DNA from: Methylorubrum thiocyanatum
Lineage (GTDB): Bacteria > Pseudomonadota > Alphaproteobacteria > Rhizobiales > Beijerinckiaceae
Reading direction: 5' to 3'
Length of the DNA: 64,000 nucleotides
NCBI GenBank assembly: GCA_014138645.1
Contig: JACJIB010000001.1
Span: forward strand, 620,001 to 684,000
This document shows, piece by piece, positions 33,115 to 41,265 of this stretch. Numbering within the stretch: position 1 is the stretch's first letter; the number at the start of each line of letters is the position of its first letter. Both the position numbers and the translations under genes were made by a program. Under the pieces are notes generated by a model that ran no database searches, was not told where the DNA came from, and saw nothing but the letters and a program-made list of their open reading frames with translations.

Positions 33115-33166
33115 AAAAAATCCTAGCGTATCGTCCCGGATATCGGATCCGGGACGATACGCTAGG
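33115..33166 (-). terminator. Rho-independent terminator of ssb
   Basis: A perfect 20-bp stem (33122-33141 with 33147-33166) with a 5-base loop is followed on the minus strand by A then six T (33120-33115). It begins 58 bases after the ssb stop. The stem contains the core ATCGTCCCG/CGGGACGAT also found in the 12721-12765 palindrome. Confidence 0.92.
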
Positions 33167-33224
33167 CTCTTGTTTTGGCAGCGTCTTTTTCCGAAAGCCG
33201 GCAGCCACCTTTCGGGACGCTGCT

Positions 33225-33776
33225 CTAGAACGGGATGTCGTCGTCGAGGTCGTAGTTCGGCTTGCCGCCGCCACCACCGCCACCGCCCGAGGAGGGCCGA
33301 CGGTCGCCACCGCCGCGGCTCGAGCCGTAATCGTCGCGCCCGCCGCCGCGGTCGCTACCCCGGTCGCCGCCGCGGCTGATCTGGCCGCCGCCCTCGTCGT
33401 CACCCGCGAACTCGCCGCCGCCGCCGCGCCCGTCGAGAATCGTCATCTCGCCGCGGAAGCGCTGCAGCACCACCTCGGTGGTGTACTTCTCCGCGCCCGA
33501 CTGGTCGGTCCACTTGCGGGTCTGGAGCTGGCCCTCGATGTAGACCTTCGAGCCCTTGCGCAGGTACTGCTCCGCCACGCGGGCGAGGTTCTCGTTGTAG
33601 ATCACGACCGAGTGCCACTCGGTCTTCTCCTTGCGCTCGCCGGACATCTTGTCCTTCCAGGACTCCGACGTCGCGATGCGCAGGTTCACCACGGGATCGC
33701 CCGAGGCCAGCCGCCGGGTCTCGGGATCGCGCCCGAGATTGCCGACCAGAATCACCTTATTGACGCTGCCCGCCAT
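33225..33776 (-). CDS. ssb: Single-stranded DNA-binding protein
   Basis: The 183-residue product has an N-terminal OB fold ([20 protein letters not shown], about residues 1-110), a long glycine/arginine/serine-rich linker and the C-terminal acidic tip DDDIPF that recruits repair proteins. It protects single-stranded DNA in replication, recombination and repair. A GTTC-N7-GTTC SOS box lies upstream (33919-33933), so expression is probably LexA-controlled. A strong terminator follows. Confidence 0.97.
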   Translation of the reverse strand: MAGSVNKVILVGNLGRDPETRRLASGDPVVNLRIATSESWKDKMSGERKEKTEWHSVVIYNENLARVAEQYLRKGSKVYIEGQLQTRKWTDQSGAEKYTTEVVLQRFRGEMTILDGRGGGGEFAGDDEGGGQISRGGDRGSDRGGGRDDYGSSRGGGDRRPSSGGGGGGGGKPNYDLDDDIPF

Positions 33777-33918
33777 CTCATCTCTCCATCCGATCCGATC
33801 TCACAGGGCTTTCGAGACGCCCGCGATGGCGGCGACTCTTGAGCGTGCCGCCCCATCTCGGCAAGCCATCCGCAGGGCTTGTGCACGCTAACCACCGGGT
33901 GCCGCGGCCATCGTGAAT

Positions 33919-33933
33919 GTTCTATCTATGTTC
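33919..33933. promoter_or_regulatory. Alphaproteobacterial LexA (SOS) box upstream of ssb
   Basis: The sequence GTTCTATCTATGTTC is an exact match to GTTC-N7-GTTC, the LexA operator of alphaproteobacteria. It is 143 bases upstream of the ssb start on the opposite strand sense (GAAC-N7-GAAC). The neighbouring gene on the other side ends here, so ssb is the only gene it can control. Confidence 0.85.
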
Positions 33934-33979
33934 CGCCCGCCCGGCAAGCGCGGTCGCGCCCGCCGGAGCCTGGATCTTG

Positions 33980-34996
33980 TCACGCCACCTTCACGACGAG
34001 CTTGCCGAAATTGGCGCCCTTGAGCATCCCGGCGAAGGCGGCCGGCGCGTTCTCCAGGCCCTCCACCACGTCCTCGCGCGCCTTGACCCGTCCGGCCCGG
34101 AGCCAGCCGCCGACATCCCTCAGGAAGTCGTCCTGCATCGCGGCGAAATCCCAGACGATGAAGCCGCGCAACGTCAGGCGCTTGGTGAGGATGGCACGCA
34201 TCAGCACGGGGGAGCGGTCGGGGCCGGAGGGCAGTTCGCTCAGATTGTAGCCGGCGACGAGGCCGCAGACCGGCACCCGCGCGAAATCGTTGAGGAGCGG
34301 CAGCACCGCGTCGAACACCGCGCCGCCGACATTCTCGAAATACACGTCGATCCCGTCCGGGCAGGCGCGGGCAAGCGCATCGGGGAAGTCGTTGGCGCGG
34401 TGATCGACCGCCGCGTCGAAGCCGAGGGTCTCGGTGAGATAGGCGCATTTCTCCGCGCCCCCGGCGATGCCGACGGCGCGCGCGCCCTTGATGCGGGCGA
34501 TCTGGCCGACGAGAGAGCCGACAGGCCCGGCAGCAGCCGCCACCACGACGGTCTCCTTCGGCTGCGGCCGGCCGATCTCCAGGAGGCCCGTATAGGCGGT
34601 CATGCCGGGCATGCCGAGGATGCCGAGGAACTGGCTCGGAGCGCCGTCGGCGGGATCGAGGCGGCGCAGGCCGCTTCCATCCGAGACCGCGAATTCCTGC
34701 CAGCCCGCATTGGCCAGCACGAGGTCGCCCTCGGCGAAGGCTGGGTTCTCGGAGGCGACCACCTCGCTCACCGTCTGGCCGACCATGACCTCGCCGATCT
34801 CGACCGGCTTGGCGTAGGACTTCGCCGCACTCATGCGCCCGCGCATGTAGGGATCGAGGGAGAGCCAGCGGGTCCGCAGCAGCACCTCGCCGGGTTGCGG
34901 CGCGGGGGTGCGGCCCTCCTCCAGGCGGAAATGTTCGGGCTTCGGCTCGCCGTGCGGGCGCGCGGCCAGCACGATCCGACGGTTGACGACTGCCAT
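33980..34996 (-). CDS. MDR-family NADP-dependent oxidoreductase
   Basis: The 338-residue product belongs to the zinc-free medium-chain reductases like leukotriene B4 dehydrogenase, CurA and related quinone/alkenal reductases: LSLDPYMRGRM, GMTAYTGLLEIGRPQPKETV, AAAAGPVGSLVGQIARIKGA (NADP Rossmann) and YFENVGGAVFDAVLP. It should reduce an activated double bond with NADPH; the substrate is unknown. ATG 34996 lies 6 bases after GGAG. Confidence 0.9.
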   Translation of the reverse strand: MAVVNRRIVLAARPHGEPKPEHFRLEEGRTPAPQPGEVLLRTRWLSLDPYMRGRMSAAKSYAKPVEIGEVMVGQTVSEVVASENPAFAEGDLVLANAGWQEFAVSDGSGLRRLDPADGAPSQFLGILGMPGMTAYTGLLEIGRPQPKETVVVAAAAGPVGSLVGQIARIKGARAVGIAGGAEKCAYLTETLGFDAAVDHRANDFPDALARACPDGIDVYFENVGGAVFDAVLPLLNDFARVPVCGLVAGYNLSELPSGPDRSPVLMRAILTKRLTLRGFIVWDFAAMQDDFLRDVGGWLRAGRVKAREDVVEGLENAPAAFAGMLKGANFGKLVVKVA

Positions 34997-35082
34997 GGAG
35001 CGCTCCGGCATTGTTCGAGAGGGAACCCGGCAGATGGGTCGCGCGCTGGTTCCGGCAATGCATTGCGGAATGCAGACCGGCA

Positions 35083-35133
35083 ATGGCGTGGAGGTCGGTG
35101 ATGGCGTGGAGGTCGGTGATGGCGTGGAAGACG
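35083..35133 (+). repeat. 18-base tandem repeat carrying a Shine-Dalgarno and a start codon
   Basis: The unit ATGGCGTGGAGGTCGGTG occurs at 35083-35100 and 35101-35118, and its first 11 bases recur at 35119-35129. Each unit contains GGAGGT 5 bases before the next ATG, so ATG 35101 and ATG 35119 each have their own strong ribosome site, all in one frame. Confidence 0.9.
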
Positions 35134-35526
35134 GCTGCCCTGGCGGCGGCGATGCTGGCGGCGGGCGGCCCGGCCGGGGCGGCGGGGGACGATCCGCTCG
35201 CGGGCTATCGCTGGAAGTCGCGGGTCCTTGTGGTGGCCGCGGGGGATGCGGGCGATGCCCGGCTCGCCGCGCAGCGCCAAGCCCTCGCCTCGGCGCAGAC
35301 GGGCGCGTCCGAGCGTGACCTCGTCACCGTCGAAGCGGTGGGGAAGGGGGCGGAGGCCGCCGCCCTGCGCCGGCATCTCGGTCTGCCGAACGATGCCTTC
35401 CGGGCGGTGCTCGTCGGCAAGGACGGCGGCGCCAAGATCACCTCGGAGGAGCCGATCCCGCCGCAGCGCCTGTTCTCGACCATCGACGCCATGCCGATGC
35501 GGCAGGACGAGGCGAAGCGGCGCTGA
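35119..35526 (+). CDS. DUF4174-family secreted protein
   Basis: The product from ATG 35119 has 135 residues: a signal peptide (MAWKTAALAAAMLAAGGPAG), then the DUF4174 pattern with DPLAGYRWKSRVLVVAAGDA, ERDLVTVEAVGKG, VLVGKDGGAKITS and IDAMPMRQDE. The family has a thioredoxin-like layout but no known activity. Two more in-frame ATGs (35083, 35101) come from an 18-base tandem repeat, so isoforms with 6 or 12 extra residues (MAWRSV units) are possible. The frame also starts far upstream inside the divergent gene's promoter. Confidence 0.82.
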   Translation: MAWKTAALAAAMLAAGGPAGAAGDDPLAGYRWKSRVLVVAAGDAGDARLAAQRQALASAQTGASERDLVTVEAVGKGAEAAALRRHLGLPNDAFRAVLVGKDGGAKITSEEPIPPQRLFSTIDAMPMRQDEAKRR

Positions 35527-35539
35527 GCCGCCCAAAGAG

Positions 35540-35561
35540 AAGGGGCCGTCAGCGGCCCCTT
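35540..35561. terminator. Bidirectional hairpin terminator
   Basis: AAGGGGCCG (35540-35548) pairs with CGGCCCCTT (35553-35561) across TCAG, between the ends of two converging genes. T-runs are short on both sides, so strength is moderate. Confidence 0.65.
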
Positions 35562-35584
35562 CGTGATTCCCGATGATCGTGCCG

Positions 35585-36130
35585 TCAGTAGCAGCGCTCG
35601 ACCAGGACGCGGCGGTAGCCGTAGGGCGTCCAGGCCAGGCGCGGGACGGTGTAGCAGCCGCCGGCGTAGTACGGGTCGTATCCGACGGTGGTGTAGCCGT
35701 AGGGACCGCCCCAGCCGCCGTAACCGCCCCATCCACCGTAGCCGCCGTAGAGGCCGCCCGCGGCGAGACCCAGGCCGAGGCCGAGACCGACGCCACCGAG
35801 GCCGATGCCGCGCCGGTAGCCCCAGCCGCCGCCGCGCCAACCGCCGTAGCCGCCGCGCCAGCCGCCGAATCCGGCACCGCGATAGAAGCCGCCGCGGCCG
35901 GCAAATCCGCCGCCGAAACGCGGGCCGCCGAAGCCGCCGCCCCGGAACCCGCCGAACCCGCCACCGAAGCGCGGACCACCGAAACCACCGCCGCGGAAGC
36001 CGCCGCCGCCAAACCCGCCGCCGAATCCGCCGCCACGGAAGCCGCCGAAGCCCGGGCGGGCATCGGCCGTTGCCGGGATCATCATCAGCGCGCTTGCCAT
36101 CACCGCCGATGCCAGAACAACCCTTTTCAT
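35585..36130 (-). CDS. Glycine-rich secreted protein, 181 residues
   Basis: After a signal peptide (MKRVVLASAVMASALMMIPA, cleaved near TADA-RPGF) the protein is dominated by FGGGF, FRGGGFGG, RFGGGF and YGGWGG repeats, then a Tyr-rich segment and a C-terminal pair of cysteines (GGCYTVP, ERCY). It is likely an exported structural or surface protein. The repeats are imperfect and coded by related 24-36-base units. ATG 36130 lies 8 bases after GGAG. The family is not identified. Confidence 0.78.
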   Translation of the reverse strand: MKRVVLASAVMASALMMIPATADARPGFGGFRGGGFGGGFGGGGFRGGGFGGPRFGGGFGGFRGGGFGGPRFGGGFAGRGGFYRGAGFGGWRGGYGGWRGGGWGYRRGIGLGGVGLGLGLGLAAGGLYGGYGGWGGYGGWGGPYGYTTVGYDPYYAGGCYTVPRLAWTPYGYRRVLVERCY

Positions 36131-36372
36131 CAGATCGTCTCCACCCGAGAGAGAACCATGCCATCCCCCCGTTCGCTTTGAACGTCCGACGGGAAAAATC
36201 GGTCCCTGCGACCTGTGGTCCTGAAGGCCGGCTCGCGCTTTCGGCGGCGGCGATCCCGGCGATCGTGAAACCTGCATCGGCCGCTTGAATGCTGCCATGC
36301 TTTCGCGCGAGGAGGGCGCATACGGCCGAGCCTGTCCTCGTCGGGCCGCCGCCACACAGGAACCGCCCGCCC

Positions 36373-37140
36373 GTGACGCGCCGCCTCGCCGTTCTCGTCC
36401 TCGCCCTCCTACCCTGCCTTCTCCTTGGCCCGCTCGCCGCCGTGTCGGCCCAGGCACAGCCGGCCGCTGCGAAGGGGCCGTGCCAGCCGGTGGAGTTCGA
36501 GGGGCAGCCTTACACCGTCTGCACCGTCGATCTGCGGCGCGAGCGGGTTCGGCTGTTCTGGCTCGGGACGGACGGGCTGCCCTACGGCTCGCTGTCCAGC
36601 CTCGCTGAGCGGCAAGGGGGGCGCCTCGGCTTCGCGATGAATGCCGGCATGTACGACAAGGGGCAGGCCCCGGTCGGGCTCTATGTCGAGGACGGGCGCG
36701 AGCTGAAGGGCGTCTCCACCGCCAACGGGCCGGGCAACTTCCACCTCAAACCGAACGGCGTTTTCTACGTGAAGGGCGACCGCGCCGGGGTGCTCGACAC
36801 TCCCCGCTACCTGCGCGCCAAGCCGGCGCCCGACTTCGCCACGCAATCGGGGCCGATGCTGGTGATCGAGGGCAAGATCCATCCGAAGATCTCGACGGAC
36901 GGCCCGAGCCAGAAGATCCGCAACGGCGTCGGCGTGCGCGACGGCGGGCGCGTGGCGGTGTTCGCGATCTCGGAGCGGCCGGTGACCTTCGGCGCCTTCG
37001 CCCGCCTGTTCAAGGACAACCTCAGCTGCCGCAACGCGCTGTTCCTCGATGGCAGCGTATCGAGCCTCTACGCGCCCGGCCTCGGCCGCTCGGATCTCAG
37101 CCGGCCGCTCGGGCCGCTGGTGGGCGCGGTGGCGAAGTAG
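36373..37140 (+). CDS. Secreted phosphodiester glycosidase-like protein (DUF2233/NAGPA family)
   Basis: The 255-residue product starts at GTG 36373 with a signal peptide (VTRRLAVLVLALLPCLLLGP). The domain shows FAMNAGMYDKGQAPVGLYVEDG, FHLKPNGVFYVKGDRAGV, ATQSGPMLVIEGK, RNGVGVRDGGRVAVFAIS and CRNALFLDGSVSSLY, matching the phosphodiester glycosidase fold found in NAGPA and YigE. Known relatives remove GlcNAc-phosphodiester caps or act on surface polysaccharides; the bacterial substrate is not known. Three cysteines follow the signal peptide. Confidence 0.83.
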   Translation: MTRRLAVLVLALLPCLLLGPLAAVSAQAQPAAAKGPCQPVEFEGQPYTVCTVDLRRERVRLFWLGTDGLPYGSLSSLAERQGGRLGFAMNAGMYDKGQAPVGLYVEDGRELKGVSTANGPGNFHLKPNGVFYVKGDRAGVLDTPRYLRAKPAPDFATQSGPMLVIEGKIHPKISTDGPSQKIRNGVGVRDGGRVAVFAISERPVTFGAFARLFKDNLSCRNALFLDGSVSSLYAPGLGRSDLSRPLGPLVGAVAK

Positions 37141-37157
37141 CGCCTTCCGAACCACGC

Positions 37158-37201
37158 CCTCATCCCGAGGTGCCGCTGTCGCTCCGCACCGGAGGATGAG
37201 G
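37158..37201. repeat. Degenerate intergenic CCTCATCC palindrome
   Basis: CCTCATCC (37158-37165) and GGATGAGG (37194-37201) are exact complements within longer arms CCTCATCCCGAGGTGC and GCACCGGAGGATGAGG that mismatch in the middle. It is a decayed copy of the element at 62492-62602 and lies between two converging genes. Confidence 0.65.
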
Positions 37202-37222
37202 TTCGAGGCTGGGAGAGGGGCG

Positions 37223-38341
37223 CTATCGCTGGCCGAAGGCGGCGCTCTTGAACAGGTCCTTGTACTGGTGCGGCTGGCTGCGCCAGTACTGCTTCGGCGC
37301 CCGCACCTGCGCCCCGAGTTCGGCCGCGGCGTGCCAGGGCCAGCGGGGATCGTAGAGCATCGCGCGGGCGAGCGAGACCGCGTCGGCCTTGCCCTCGGCG
37401 AGAATGGCTTCCGCCTGCTGCGGCTCGGTGATGAGGCCGACGGCGATGGTGGTGAGCCCGGTCTCCGCCTTGATCCGATCGGCGAAGGGCACCTGATAGC
37501 CCGGTCCCACGGGGATCTTCTGCGCCGTCGAGAGGCCGCCGGTCGAGACGTGGATGGCCGCCGCGCCGCGGCTTTTGAGGGCGCGGGCGAGTTCCAGCGT
37601 CTGGTCGAGATCCCAGCCCTCCTCGACCCAGTCGGTCGCCGAGACGCGCATCCAGACCGGCTTGCCCGCGGGCACGGCCTCGCGCACCGCCTCGAAACAT
37701 TCGAGCGGGAACCGCATCCGGTTCTCCAGGCTACCGCCGTACTGGTCCTCGCGGCGGTTGGAGAGCGGCGACAGGAACTGGTGCAGCAGGTAGCCGTGGG
37801 CGCCGTGTAGTTCGACGGCGTCGATGCCGAGCCGCATGGCCCGCTTGGCCGTGGCGACGAAGCCCTCGCGCACCCGCCGCAGACCCTCCGCGTCGAGGGC
37901 GTGGGGCGGCGCCTCGCTCTCCGCATGGGGGATCGCCGAGGGCGCCTCGGTCTGCCAGCCGTCGGCGGCGTCCGGGGCGATCTGCGCGCCGCCCTCCCAG
38001 GGGGCGCGGCTCGACGCCTTGCGGCCGGCATGGTTGATCTGGATCGCCACCGGGATCGGCGCGGTGCCGCGCACCGCGCCGAGCACGCGGGCCAGCGCAC
38101 GCTCGGTGGCATCGTCGTAGAGGCCGAGATCGCCGGGCGAGATCCGCGCCTCCGGCGAGACCGCCGTCGCCTCCAGGGTGAGGAGCCCGGCGCCCGATTG
38201 CGCGAGCTGTCCGAGATGCATCAGGTGCCAGTCGGTCGCCGCACCCGCCAGCGCCGAGTACTGGCACATCGGCGCGATGATGATGCGGTTCTCGAGCTCC
38301 AGGTCATCCAGGCGCAGGGGCTCGAACAGGCGGGCGGACAT
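37223..38341 (-). CDS. Old yellow enzyme family NADPH:flavin oxidoreductase (YqjM class)
   Basis: The 372-residue product is an FMN-dependent ene reductase. The N-terminal IIIAPMCQYSA carries the cysteine typical of YqjM-type thermophilic-like OYEs, HGAHGYLLHQFLSPLSN has the His pair that binds the substrate oxygen, and GGSLENRMRFPLE is the conserved barrel segment. It reduces activated alkenes with NAD(P)H, often in detoxification. ATG 38341 gives the usual N terminus. Confidence 0.92.
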   Translation of the reverse strand: MSARLFEPLRLDDLELENRIIIAPMCQYSALAGAATDWHLMHLGQLAQSGAGLLTLEATAVSPEARISPGDLGLYDDATERALARVLGAVRGTAPIPVAIQINHAGRKASSRAPWEGGAQIAPDAADGWQTEAPSAIPHAESEAPPHALDAEGLRRVREGFVATAKRAMRLGIDAVELHGAHGYLLHQFLSPLSNRREDQYGGSLENRMRFPLECFEAVREAVPAGKPVWMRVSATDWVEEGWDLDQTLELARALKSRGAAAIHVSTGGLSTAQKIPVGPGYQVPFADRIKAETGLTTIAVGLITEPQQAEAILAEGKADAVSLARAMLYDPRWPWHAAAELGAQVRAPKQYWRSQPHQYKDLFKSAAFGQR

Positions 38342-38520
38342 CGGCGGGCTCCGGGAGCGGTGGCGGCAATCGGCGGCCTATCTGGGATATGCGCGTCCCG
38401 GCCACCAGCCCGGAACCGCGCATGAGCCATCCCGGATCCGCGCACCCTTCCCCCGGCGCCCGAGGTCTCCATCTCACCCCCTGCGCTCACCCCCTGCGCG
38501 CAGCGGAAGGATCGTTCGGG

Positions 38521-39513
38521 ATGGGATTGCTGGTCGAGGGCGCGTGGCACGACAAGGGCTACGACACCGCCAAGTCCGGCGGGCGCTTCGAGCGCTCGGC
38601 CGCCGCCTTCCGCAACTGGGTGACGCCGGACGGCAGCCCCGGCCCCTCGGGCGAGGGCGGGTTCAAGGGGGAGGCGGGGCGCTATCACCTGATCGTCGCG
38701 CTCGCCTGCCCCTGGGCGCACCGCACCCTGATCGTGCGCCGACTGAAAGGGCTGGAGGCGGCGATCTCCGTCTCGGTGGTCTCGCCCTACATGCGCGAGG
38801 AAGGCTGGGTGTTCCAGCCCGAGGACGAGGGCGGCGTGCCGGGCGCGACCGCCGATCCGCTGTTCGGCGCCAAGCGCCTCTACGAGATCTACGTCCGGGC
38901 GAAGTCCGATTATTCCGGCCGGGTCACGGTCCCGGTGCTGTGGGACAAGCAACGCACGACCATCGTCTCGAACGAATCGGCCGAGATCATCCGCATGCTG
39001 AACGGCGCCTTCGGCGCGGGCGGGCCGGACCTCTACCCGGAGGCCCTTCGCGCGGACATCGACGCGATCAACGGGCGCGTCTACGACCGGGTCAACAACG
39101 GCGTCTACAAGGCGGGCTTCGCCACCACGCAGGAGGCCTACGAGGACGCTTTTTCCGCCCTGTTCGCCGAACTCGACGGGCTCGAAGACCGCCTCGACCG
39201 GCAGCGCTACCTCTGCGGAGCCTCGCTGACGGAGGCCGATATCCGCCTGTTCACCACGCTGGTGCGGTTCGATGCGGTCTATGTTGGGCACTTCAAGTGC
39301 AATCTGCGCCGGGTCGCCGACTACCCCAATCTCTCGAACTATCTGCGCGACCTCTACGCCCTGCCGGGCGTGGCCGGGACGGTGAACCTCGACCACATCA
39401 AGCGCCACTATTACGGCAGCCACGCGGGCATCAATCCGACGGGCATCGTACCGCTGGGCCCCGAACTCCATTTCGCTGCGCCCAACGATCGCGCCCTGCG
39501 CTTCGGCGGTTGA
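38521..39513 (+). CDS. Glutathionyl-hydroquinone reductase (xi-class glutathione transferase)
   Basis: The 330-residue product begins MGLLVEGAWHDKGYDT, as in YqjG/ECM4-type enzymes. The catalytic cysteine lies in LACPWAHRTLI near residue 65, followed by VSPYMREEGWVF and a helical GST C domain (SLTEADIRLFTTLVRFDAVY, VNLDHIKRHYYGSH). It reduces glutathionyl-hydroquinones to hydroquinones. An in-frame upstream ATG (38389) would add 44 residues without similarity to the family, so 38521 is preferred. Confidence 0.92.
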   Translation: MGLLVEGAWHDKGYDTAKSGGRFERSAAAFRNWVTPDGSPGPSGEGGFKGEAGRYHLIVALACPWAHRTLIVRRLKGLEAAISVSVVSPYMREEGWVFQPEDEGGVPGATADPLFGAKRLYEIYVRAKSDYSGRVTVPVLWDKQRTTIVSNESAEIIRMLNGAFGAGGPDLYPEALRADIDAINGRVYDRVNNGVYKAGFATTQEAYEDAFSALFAELDGLEDRLDRQRYLCGASLTEADIRLFTTLVRFDAVYVGHFKCNLRRVADYPNLSNYLRDLYALPGVAGTVNLDHIKRHYYGSHAGINPTGIVPLGPELHFAAPNDRALRFGG

Positions 39514-39586
39514 ACCGCCCAGCGTCCCGAGGAATACCCATCGCGAAAGAACGGCACCGGATGCCGATCAGGAGGAACACCACGCC

Positions 39587-40147
39587 ATGACGATCCGCTC
39601 GCGCGCTCCGCTTCTCGCGCATTTCGCTCTCGCGTTTTCGGGCCTGCTCGCCGCCGGCCCGGCCTCGGCCCAGCAGGCCGAGGTGAAGATGTCCGGCCAG
39701 TGCGAGCGGCTGGTGATCGGCGGCCTCGACATCACCCAGAACTGCAAGGAGCAGCTCGTCAACACGGTCTCGCGCGGGCGCACGACCTTCGACTTCGCCG
39801 CCTGGGACGGCCAGTCCCTGAGCTTCAGCGGGGCCGGCGCGCAGCACGAGCAGACCGAGGAGACCGAGCAGCTCCAGCCGATCAGCCTCGTGGTGCCGGG
39901 TATGAAGAATGCGGAGGGCATCGTGCGCAGCCCCGCCCCCGCGGTCGGCTCCTGCAAGTTCTCCAGCCCGGAGCCCGGCAAGACCCGGATCGCCTGCGAG
40001 GCCACCTCGCAGGGGAAGACCTATGCGGGCGTGTTCGTGACCGATACCAAGTCGGATGCCAAATCCGGCGCGAAGACGGATGCGAAGCCCGGTCAGGATG
40101 CCGCGCCCGACGCCGCCAAGGATGGGTCCGCCTCGCCCAAGCCTTGA
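39587..40147 (+). CDS. Secreted hypothetical protein, 186 residues
   Basis: The product has a signal peptide (MTIRSRAPLLAHFALAFSGL, cleaved near ASAQ-QAEV) and a mature domain with three cysteines (SGQCERLV, QNCKEQLVN, VGSCKFSS/RIACEATS) that could pair in the periplasm. The C-terminal 40 residues are a Lys/Asp/Ala-rich low-complexity tail (DTKSDAKSGAKTDAKPG). Two aromatic stretches (TTFDFAAWDGQSLSFSG) suggest beta strands. No family is recognised. AGGAGG precedes the ATG by 11 bases, a long spacing. Confidence 0.75.
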   Translation: MTIRSRAPLLAHFALAFSGLLAAGPASAQQAEVKMSGQCERLVIGGLDITQNCKEQLVNTVSRGRTTFDFAAWDGQSLSFSGAGAQHEQTEETEQLQPISLVVPGMKNAEGIVRSPAPAVGSCKFSSPEPGKTRIACEATSQGKTYAGVFVTDTKSDAKSGAKTDAKPGQDAAPDAAKDGSASPKP

Positions 40148-40277
40148 GCCGGGAGCCCGCGCGGGGATCTCCGAAAACGTCTGGTCAGGTGCGTCGCGAA
40201 GCCCCATGTAACGGGCCGGTGCGCAGCACAATTGCGGCGCACGCATCGCAGTGCGTTTCACGATTTCCGAGGGCTCC

Positions 40278-41180
40278 ATGCTCGAAGCCAACGCCGCCGC
40301 CCCCGCCGACGGCCTCATCAAGGACACCACCACGGCGGGGTTCCGGCAGGACGTCATCGCCGAGTCGATGAATCAGCCGGTGATCGTCGATTTCTGGGCA
40401 CCGTGGTGCGGGCCGTGCAAGCAGCTCACGCCGGTGCTCGAGAAGGTGGTGCGGGCCGCCGGCGGCCGGGTGAAGCTCGCCAAGCTGAACATCGACGAGC
40501 ATCCGGGCGTCTGGCAGCAGATCGGCCAGCAGCTCGGCCTGCAATCGATCCCCGCGGTGATCGCGATCGACCGCGGCCGTCCGGTGGACGCCTTCATGGG
40601 GGCCGTGCCGGAATCCGAGGTGCGCGCCTTCGTCGATCGCCTCGCCGGCCCGTCCGAGATCGATCAGGTGCTCGAGGAAGCCGCCGCCGTCGCCTCCGCC
40701 GGGGATCTCGCCGCGGCGTCCGAACTCTACGCCGCGGTGCTGCGTGAGGAGCCGGAGAACCTCAAGGCCATCGCCGGGCTCGCCAAGACCCAGCTCGAAC
40801 TCGGCGAGACCGAGAACGCCAAGCAGGTTCTCGCCATGGTGCCCGAGGCCAAGGCCGACGACCCGCTGCTCGCGGGCGTGCGCGCCGCCCTCGAACTCGC
40901 CGAGCAGGCCGGGAGCCTGGGCGATCTCGCCGGGCTGCAGCGGCGCATTGAGGCCGATCCCAACGACTTCCAGGCCCGCTTCGACCTGGCGCTGGGCCTC
41001 AACGGGGCCGGCAAGCGCGACGAGGCGGTCGATCAGCTCGTCGCCATCGCCCGGGCCGACCGGAACTGGAACGAGGACGCCGCGCGCAAGCAGCTGCTCC
41101 AGTTCTTCGAGGCCTGGGGCCTGATGGATCCGGCCGCGATCCGCGGGCGGCGCCAACTCTCGACGCTGCTGTTCTCGTGA
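40278..41180 (+). CDS. Thioredoxin-domain protein with TPR-like C terminus (YbbN/CnoX type)
   Basis: The 300-residue product has an N-terminal thioredoxin domain with an intact WCGPC active site (near 42-46) and a C-terminal helical region of TPR-like repeats (SAGDLAAASELYAAVLREEP, ALGLNGAGKRDEAVDQLVAI). This layout is that of YbbN/CnoX holdase co-chaperones, but E. coli YbbN lacks the second cysteine of the site; here both are present, so redox activity is possible. ATG 40278 is preceded by GAGGGC; a GTG at 40251 is unlikely. Confidence 0.9.
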   Translation: MLEANAAAPADGLIKDTTTAGFRQDVIAESMNQPVIVDFWAPWCGPCKQLTPVLEKVVRAAGGRVKLAKLNIDEHPGVWQQIGQQLGLQSIPAVIAIDRGRPVDAFMGAVPESEVRAFVDRLAGPSEIDQVLEEAAAVASAGDLAAASELYAAVLREEPENLKAIAGLAKTQLELGETENAKQVLAMVPEAKADDPLLAGVRAALELAEQAGSLGDLAGLQRRIEADPNDFQARFDLALGLNGAGKRDEAVDQLVAIARADRNWNEDAARKQLLQFFEAWGLMDPAAIRGRRQLSTLLFS

Positions 41181-41265
41181 ACCGGGATCGCCGCACGGTC
41201 AGCAAGGCGATCACCGCCCCCGGAGAGCGCGCCCTGCGCGCCCGCCCTCAGCAGGAGAGCCGCGC

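Larger units (their letters stand above)
32771..33224. other. 454-base non-coding interval rich in hairpins
   Basis: No convincing gene is present; a 74-residue minus-strand frame at 32892-33116 reads through a perfect hairpin and has no family features. The interval has four inverted repeats: ATTTAACCC/GGGTTAAAT (32773-32781/32808-32816), AGAGACCGGAT/ATCCGGTCTCT (32842-32852/32894-32904), a 16-bp stem (33061-33097) and the ssb terminator (33122-33166). A small RNA is possible but not shown. Confidence 0.6.

Noticed and set aside
32892..33116. 74-residue minus-strand frame
   Set aside because: It reads through a perfect 16-bp hairpin, has no ribosome site and no recognised family.
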